The notes under the pieces were generated by a model, which saw nothing but the letters and a program-made list of their open reading frames with translations, made no database searches and was not told the origin of the DNA. Below are positions 57,454-64,000 of a DNA stretch of 64,000 bases, one piece after another. This DNA comes from Linyphia triangularis (Eukaryota > Arthropoda > Arachnida > Araneae > Linyphiidae): positions 34,391,424-34,455,423 of the forward strand of contig OZ021733.1 of the NCBI GenBank assembly GCA_963978545.1, given 5' to 3'. Position 1 is the first letter of the stretch. Every line of letters begins with the position of its first letter. Position numbers and translations under genes: made by a program.

Positions 57454-60020
57454 ACAGTAGGTAGGCCTACTAAATAGTACATTTTATAGCCTTGAACTAG
57501 AACAATATGTTAATTCGTTTTATAAGAGAAGCATAAAACCCTTAAAAGATTATGAAATAAAACAAAATTTCACCTTAAGAATATGAAATTCGTGTAAATG
57601 GGCTCTAGGCAGCATAAATCTTTTATTTGGGGAATCTTCTAATAGTGATTAGGGAAAAGTTTTATTAGAGTTTCAATCTGAATATGCATTTTTGAAATTT
57701 TATGAATCCGGAGTTGGAGGAAAGTATAGGCTTTATAAATAATAGTTCAATAAAAACAAGATTTTTACTTGTAGAAATTGCAGGAAGGGACAAAGTGCTA
57801 GTTATAGGAAAAGTTGAGGTGATAAAAAATAAAACTAACAAAATTCATGTTTGGGAGAAATATTCTGGGCAATTTTCTTTAACTGAAGGGATAATGTTAG
57901 TTTTTTGGAAAGGGTGGCATGAAAATTAAACTACTTCAACTAAAAAAGAGGTAAGAAACTTTTCCAGCTAGATTTCTTTTGTGGATTTCCGTATATTTCT
58001 TCAAGATGAAAGAAAAAAAATTAATGCATCAAACATTACTCAAGGTTTTGTTCTATTAATGAATAAATTAACTAAAATCATTTCAATTTTGCAACCTTTT
58101 ATATTTTGTAACTTAATTTTTTTTCACATGAAACTGTACTGATGTCTTCAATAAAATGTAAAGCTATTTCATTTTAATTTAGAAAAAAAATCTGATAATG
58201 TTCATTTAGAAAAAGGTACCCATATCTTTTTGAAATGTGTTCCATGGTAGGGGAAATCTGCCCAAAAAATCATTCTAACTCAAATATTTATATATATTTA
58301 GTCAAAAAATTTAAACAAAAATTTGTTAATATAACCTCCCACTCCCTTCTCGTCTTCGTCTCCCTGCTTGTTTTATTTTACTAAGTTAATATCATACCTT
58401 CATCAACAGAACAATTTCATTTCTGCAGAAGTCATTTCAATTAAAACGATAAAAAAAAAATACTGAGGACAACGTTTTATTCGTTAAAAAATAAGTATAG
58501 AAGTCCATATAAAAATCTGTACAATATATCTTAATTGACATATATCTAACTGGATTTCTCATATATCTAATTATATATCTTAATTCTCATACGCCTAACA
58601 CTAGTTGTCTCAGCGATTTCTGGTGAAACTTAACTTTAAAAAATGCAGTGTTGCTATATACCAAATTGCTTTTCGGGCAACTTCTAGGTCTAAAGCTAGA
58701 CAATTTAACTAAATACATCATATTTTTTAGTTTATAGTTTGGAAATTTATAATTATATAAAGGAAGTTAAATTTTGAAAGTATTAAATCAAAAATAAAAA
58801 TATGAAATAAAATTTCTGAACTAGAAAGAAAAAATAATAACAATAGATAATTTATCTAAAAAAAGCATTTTTACAGCTATATAAAGTTAAAACAGTTAAT
58901 AAGAAAAATTCACTTGTCTCTTACTTGAAAAAATTGATCAAAATACTATAATTTTGATTTGCAGCATAGACTAAATACATCAAGATCCAATTTCATGGCA
59001 TTGTTTTTACCCGCGAACTCTTCCCAATTTTGCATTTAACATTGAATCTATAATTATAATCTTTTCTCATAAAAGTATGAATGATTTCAAGCGTTTCTAA
59101 CACAAAATTTCACCTTATTTTTCAAACAAACCAAATTACTTTTTTAGCTTTACACTACACTAACGTAATGAGAAGCTTATAGGTTAGTCTACCCGTCAGT
59201 CTGTCTATTCATCTTTGAGCTAAATATTACCAGGCATGATCACAAATGCTAGACACTTGTGATATGATATGTCAAATTAAAGGTCTCGTTGATACACTTT
59301 CTCCATATCCAAATTCAACCATAAATTCATGAAATGGTGATCGGCATTAGATTTTATTATTCATTAAGCATGAAATAAAGTTAAAGACATGGGTCGGATA
59401 TCACTTTAAAAGTCTCGATAAAGCTACGATAAAGGTTACTAAAAATTTAGTTGGAAGAGTGCTTTCAGAGTTATGCGACTATGATACAACTATTTAGATG
59501 AAACTATAGGAATTCCTCATCTTGGCAATAAAAAAAGGTCTTGGATTAGAGCTTGGATATTCGATGATACATTTTCTCTACAAATTTATTGGAAAACTAG
59601 CCAACTTGGCTACATTTTTTTTATAATAAAATATTGCCCGATTGTATATACTTGGTATCTGGACTTAATGTAACACAATATAAATATATGAAATAGTCTT
59701 TAGGTGAGATTTATTGACCAAAATCCAACTTGTTTAACTTTTACCCTCTGACGGTTCAGGGAATGAGCGAAATTCTACAGTTGTTTTCCCTGCAATAATT
59801 TTCAAATTAGATTTCTAATTCAAATATATATTTTTTTTTTATTATTTTGTATTCATTTGTTTTAAATAGGTTATAAATTATCATCCTAGTAAAAATGTTT
59901 AAAAAATATTTCATTTTAAATTTTATTTATAAATTTAAAAATGTTGTGTATTGCTGGAAAAACTGAGGATCAAATGACGCATATATACGTGCATGACCAC
60001 CGGTGGATTTAAAAAGTAAC
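57454..60020. other. AT-rich sequence, no gene supported
   Basis: The open frame at 57702-57929 starts with an ATG and reads NPELEESIGFINNSS, but no family is recognisable and no splice or promoter context supports it. Part of 59170-59500 resembles generic arthropod repeat text, without boundaries. Confidence 0.45.
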
Positions 60021-60023
60021 ATC

Positions 60024-60366
60024 CTGGGTAGCACAGCGGTATTAGCCAATGTCGGAAACCAGGGTTCTAAGAAGATTGGCCTGTTCATGTCAAATCTCGA
60101 GCATCGTTCCAAATTTCATGATTTTTTAAAAAATAAACACGTCAAAACCATCTCAAAACATAATTTTTACCCCCTCCATTCTTTTTTATAACACTATATT
60201 TCAATTTTAAAAATCTGTATCAACATTTCAAAACTTCCAATATATTTTACCCGCACTGAGCGAGATTGGCCAAGATCCGTAGCAACGGCCAGTCTACAAC
60301 GGTCCACATCAGGATTGGCCAGTGTCAAGTCGATATTGACTAGAGGATGTGTGATACTGTGGATAT
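60024..60366 (+). mobile_element. ~340-bp dispersed element, copy A
   Basis: It begins CTGGGTAGCACAGCGGTATT and GCCAATGTCGGAAACC, continues through GATTTTTTAAAAAATAAACA and CGTCAAAACCATC, and ends GTCGATATTGACT..GTGTGATACTGTGG. Its end is roughly the inverse of its start (GGTAGCACA against TGTGATACT), and an inverted copy lies at 61011-61292. It is a MITE-like non-coding element. Overlapping open frames on both strands are not genes. Confidence 0.75.
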
Positions 60367-61010
60367 TAGCAGAAACGATTAGCAATCCAGTGAAAACTCA
60401 ACAAAGAAAAGGTTAACAAAAAATAATTTCAGTCAGTTATTGCGTTGTAGTTTTTTAATATAAAGTAATAACGAAACTCAGAAACTAATAAGATGCAAAG
60501 ACACGGTAAATCCTTGAGAGAAAAAAATTTCGGGCTCAGAAGCTTTTAGACATGTATTTTCTAAAAACTAGACATTGAAGTACTGACCCGAAAACAAAAC
60601 TTTCATTATTTTTATTATTATTCTATTTCATAAGATATAAGAAGATGCAACAAGAAATAATTGTTTCATACGAAATCCAGAAATTCATTACAAACGAAGC
60701 CAACTAAATTATTTCAAGCGAAATCTTTCTTTTTTCTTCCTTTCTCGTTAGAGTTATTGAAGCATTTTAAACAAAGCAATGTGAAGAATACGATAATACA
60801 ATATAAGACTATGCTGAGAACATTAGTGGTATAATTCGGAATGTCTCGAGTTAAAGTAATTCATTTAAAAAATTTGTGGTTGAAACCTTCACGGAGATTG
60901 AAATTTCGAATTCTCATATATTTTTATTTATCTTAATAACTATCTAGAATATCCTCAGTCAATAGAATTTTCTCCCTTTTAAAGCTATTTGCTTATTAGA
61001 GTTTTGTAAT
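60367..61010. other. AT-rich sequence between two inverted repeat copies
   Basis: No coding or structural features. Confidence 0.5.
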
Positions 61011-61292
61011 GCTACCCCAGTAGCACAACAACGTTGGTCAATATCGCTCGACCTTTGCCAATCCATATGTGGAACGTTGTAAACCGGCTGTTGTTACAGA
61101 TTTGGAGATGAAACCTTTGTGGAGATAGAATTTTTTTAAAAGAAAGGGTGGAGGGCCAGTTTTGTGATGTTTTTGACACGTTTATTTTTAAAAAATCGTG
61201 TATTTTGGAATTAAGTTCGAGTTTCGGCCAAAGTTGGCCCATCTTCCAAAACCTCTGTTTCCAACATTGGCCAATACTGTTAATGTTGTTTA
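61011..61292 (-). mobile_element. ~280-bp dispersed element, copy B (inverted relative to copy A)
   Basis: On the minus strand it reads ATTGGCCAATGTTGGAAAC, then GATTTTTTAAAAATAAACGT and GTCAAAAACATCACAAAACTGG, and ends GATATTGACCAACGTTGTTG then TGTGCTACTGGGGTAGC. It has the same block order as copy A, with an internal deletion. The ends show the AGTAGCACAACAACG/GTTGTTGTGCTACT complementarity expected of a terminal inverted repeat. Confidence 0.75.
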
Positions 61293-63480
61293 TAAAAGCG
61301 GAATATCTATAGAATCACTTTAATGTAACTCCCTTCGAAATGTTAAATGTAAAATAGCACAAAAACTATTGGATGGTTTAAACGAAATTTGCCATAGAAT
61401 TAGTTCATAAATACCCCAACATAAACAAAAAAATCTTTTTTAATTTAAAAATAAAGTTGGTTTTTTTTCAAGTTTTTTTCCATGGGGCCAAAAGAAATCT
61501 TAAGACATATAAATTCCAAAACTATACAAAACATGTGGCTTGTTATAAATTTTATCAAAACGAAATATCTAACACGTCGAAAAATAGATGTTTCTTTTAT
61601 TTCTATTCTGAAATTATAACTTTCGAAAAATATCAAGAAAATTTTTCCAGAAAAATTATTTTGGTTTATCAAATTCCCTTACATTTAAAAAAAAACAAAA
61701 AAACATGCCTAATGGTCATTATGAACTGGTAGTTCAAATATACTAGTTATTGGTACTGATTTATCTTAGATTCAACGATAAAAATTTAAACGTGTGCTTA
61801 GCATTAAAGCTCTTGTCACAAAATTCTTTTATCTTTAAATCAACTCTGTGTGAACAATGTATTTGTAGAGTTTTCGGATGAATGGTGAATGTAGTTACTA
61901 ATCAATGGGACTGGGTTCGAAACTGGCTCTGGAAATAGCTCTGATATAAGTTGTCTATATATTGCCTGATATCTGAAGATTAAATTTTAAAAATATTGAG
62001 TTAAGAATGCCGTCAACTCGAGTTTCATACGGAATACTCGGCTTGTGACACTTGATCAGTATTATTTGAGTAATTTCATAAATAACTTAAAAATTCACCG
62101 TATTCAAAAAGTATTCAATGTATTCAAATTATGATGCATTAAAATGTTATCCTATACTTAAGTCACTGACGCACAATGTTATAGAATATGTAAAGAGTGT
62201 ATTTGTACATTTCACTGAATATTAAAAATTTGGTTGTTATGTCACTATTTTTGTCAGAAAATATCGTAAACAATGTGTTTACGTGTGACTTTTCCATTTA
62301 TAAATTCAAGAAACGCATACGTTATATAGTGTAAAAAAAAGATGGAAAATAATTTCAATTTATGTGATGAAAATAAGTACAGGAAAAATATCCGAAATAG
62401 ATGTAATTTAAAGTGTATATTTGTAACTGAAAGTTCAAGGTGTTAAAATAAGTTTATCTGTTTCAAGTTACATCTACAACTAATTCATTCATCTATAATC
62501 CCGTTATTCAAGAGATTATACTGTTGAACAAAGTAATTTAAGTTGGCAGTATAATGAATGCAACTTTTTATGATACGTTTGTCCAATTTTAATTGCACTT
62601 GCATTTCGTAAAAAAATCAGCTTCTGAATGCTTCTGCCGCTAAAAGATAACAATACATTATTTTCTTGTCAACTCTAGTAACACATAAGCCATGAGAACC
62701 TTTATAAGTAATGAAAGCCTTTATTACTTTATAATCTTGGAGATAAGTAGACAATATAAATTATTAGTGTTTATGGTTGTAAATTCAAAAGACTTTTTGT
62801 AAAAAAAATTCTGGTGTTTTTTTTGTTTTGTTTTTTTGTTGTTTTTTTTACACTGAAAAAATCTTCTTTAAGCTGTTACTCAAAAGGGAGTTATCAACCA
62901 TTTTTTTTCTTATGACACTTTTTATTTTTTAAAGTATTCTGTGAAACAAAATTAAAATGTATTCTTTGAACTTGTTAACTGCCTTTAATAAGTCACAGTA
63001 TTCTACCAAGAATCCTGAGCAAATCAATAGCGGTATAAATTGTATAAGGTAAAAGTAAAACCCAATCTTACGGTCTAAAGAGAGTACGGACAAAGTCACA
63101 TCACTGGAGTACTCTGAAAACAAACAAGCGTGATTCATTTTCTCATGAAAGCATCTTGGTCATCTCTAAAAGTCAACACAAACTTCATTTCGCTCTCTTT
63201 CCCTTCCGTTTTTATGTGGGCGATATATTGCAGCTAGAAACCTCATTGAGACCCCGAATGTTGTTTGAGAAGTTTGTTTTATCTCATAATAAATAAAATA
63301 CAAAGAAAGAAATAGAAAACTAAAATGACCGTGTTCTAGATCCGTCTTTCCATTTGTAAGCGTACCAATTGCTATAAGTTGTGAAACTGACAAAGTCTAA
63401 CTCTGGTAAAGTTTTGCAATGTTTACAAAGTTTTTAAAATATCTTTTATAGAAATTGATCAATGTAATTTGATTAATTTA
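61293..63480. other. AT-rich sequence, no gene seen
   Basis: The opposed open frames at 61445-61732 overlap each other on both strands and are not credible. No other features. Confidence 0.5.
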
Positions 63481-63481
63481 T

Positions 63482-63733
63482 GAATATTCTAGAAAAAGAT
63501 TTTCGAATAGTTTATTCATTGTTTAATTCTTTAAATGCTTCATGTTCTCATGATTTTAATACTTAATAATTTCTTAGAGTCTTTATGTGCGAGTTGAAGT
63601 TTCATGCTTCTAGAAAAGATTTTTGGATAGTTAATACATCGTTTAATTCCTTAAATGCTTCTTGTTCTCGTGATTTTAATACTTAATAATTGCCTAGTGT
63701 CTTTAATGCGGGTTGAAGTTTTATGTGTCTCAA
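63482..63733 (+). repeat. two-copy tandem duplication, period ~121 bp
   Basis: TTCTAGAAAA.GATTTT.G, CGTTTAATTCYTTAAATGCTTC and GATTTTAATACTTAATAATT recur in order about 121 bp apart. Divergence is moderate. Confidence 0.85.
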
Positions 63734-64000
63734 GTTTTAGAAAACCTATTCCTTGTATAGGACTCTCCAAAAGAATGTTCCATGAGTTCTACATTTTGGA
63801 AATAGTTTCAATAAAAGTTTTTAGATGTCAATAGGGGAATTTAGAAATTTAGAGTTATGTTATATATTACAAATAGGCGGATTCGATAACTCACACTTGT
63901 AATATTTTATTTAAATTGTCTTATTGCTATATAACATTGTGTACAGGGTACGACAATTACAAAATACGAATTACCCAACCATACTGCGATAAATTCAAAC

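Noticed and set aside
59927..60385. Three overlapping ~62-codon frames around 60 kb
   Set aside because: They lie within a dispersed non-coding element that is repeated in inverted orientation at 61 kb.

Overview
The window is AT-rich, non-coding eukaryotic DNA. It is full of homopolymer runs and long pure microsatellites, with decayed transposons throughout. The tRNA-derived SINEs with a GGTTGGTTGG-type tail and the style of the DNA transposons fit an arthropod, most likely an arachnid (spider). That assignment comes from recalled repeat families and is inference. No complete host protein-coding gene, functional tRNA, rRNA or CRISPR array could be supported. Most open frames are chance products of AT-rich sequence, of microsatellites, or of tandem units whose length is divisible by three.

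Layout. 0-10 kb: sparse sequence, then a 1.6 kb foldback element (4.15-5.77 kb), a SINE with a perfect 12-bp target-site duplication (7.4 kb), a perfect 36-bp palindrome (7.93 kb) and a 292-bp tandem duplication (9.4-10 kb). 10-20 kb: a pure (TA)n run and a ~190-bp (TTTA)n array, a three-copy ~540-bp tandem array (12.8-14.5 kb) with a diverged relative at 19.55 kb, a TTAA-flanked MITE (15.36 kb), and (AAT)n at 17.6 kb. 20-31 kb: a TA-flanked element (22.3 kb), a four-unit degenerate array (23.8 kb), an internally deleted pogo/Tigger element that still shows the transposase C-terminus (25.8 kb), and a 2.57 kb TA-flanked DNA transposon (27.7-30.26 kb) with ten 20-bp subterminal repeats. That transposon contains two SINEs inserted tail to tail at one site.

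32-40 kb: a CpG-richer patch (33.2-33.86 kb), a 2.88 kb TTAA-flanked DNA transposon with a frameshifted transposase-like gene (34.6-37.5 kb), and a near-ideal heat-shock element (38.8 kb) just upstream of a 144-bp tandem array (39.0-39.8 kb). 40-50 kb: a SINE, two CR1/L2-like LINE remnants (42.85-43.7 kb on +; 47.4-48.9 kb on -), a 1.2 kb TIR element with a possible AGAT duplication (43.9 kb), and a cluster of palindromic transcription-factor motifs (46.2-46.4 kb). 50-64 kb: mostly plain AT-rich sequence with a second copy of the 15 kb MITE (54.2 kb), short tandem duplications (56.7, 57.4 and 63.5 kb) and an inverted pair of ~300-bp repeats (60.0 and 61.0 kb).

How the parts relate. Two pairs of elements show parent/derivative or sibling relations (the MITEs at 15.4 and 54.2 kb; the 540-bp unit at 12.8 and 19.5 kb). 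Several superfamilies are represented by dead copies only. Nothing here forms a host operon or pathway. The best candidate for a functional, undescribed locus is the heat-shock element plus tandem array at 38.8-39.8 kb. It has the same arrangement as heat-inducible repeat-bearing non-coding RNAs such as Drosophila hsr-omega, but the link is a hypothesis.
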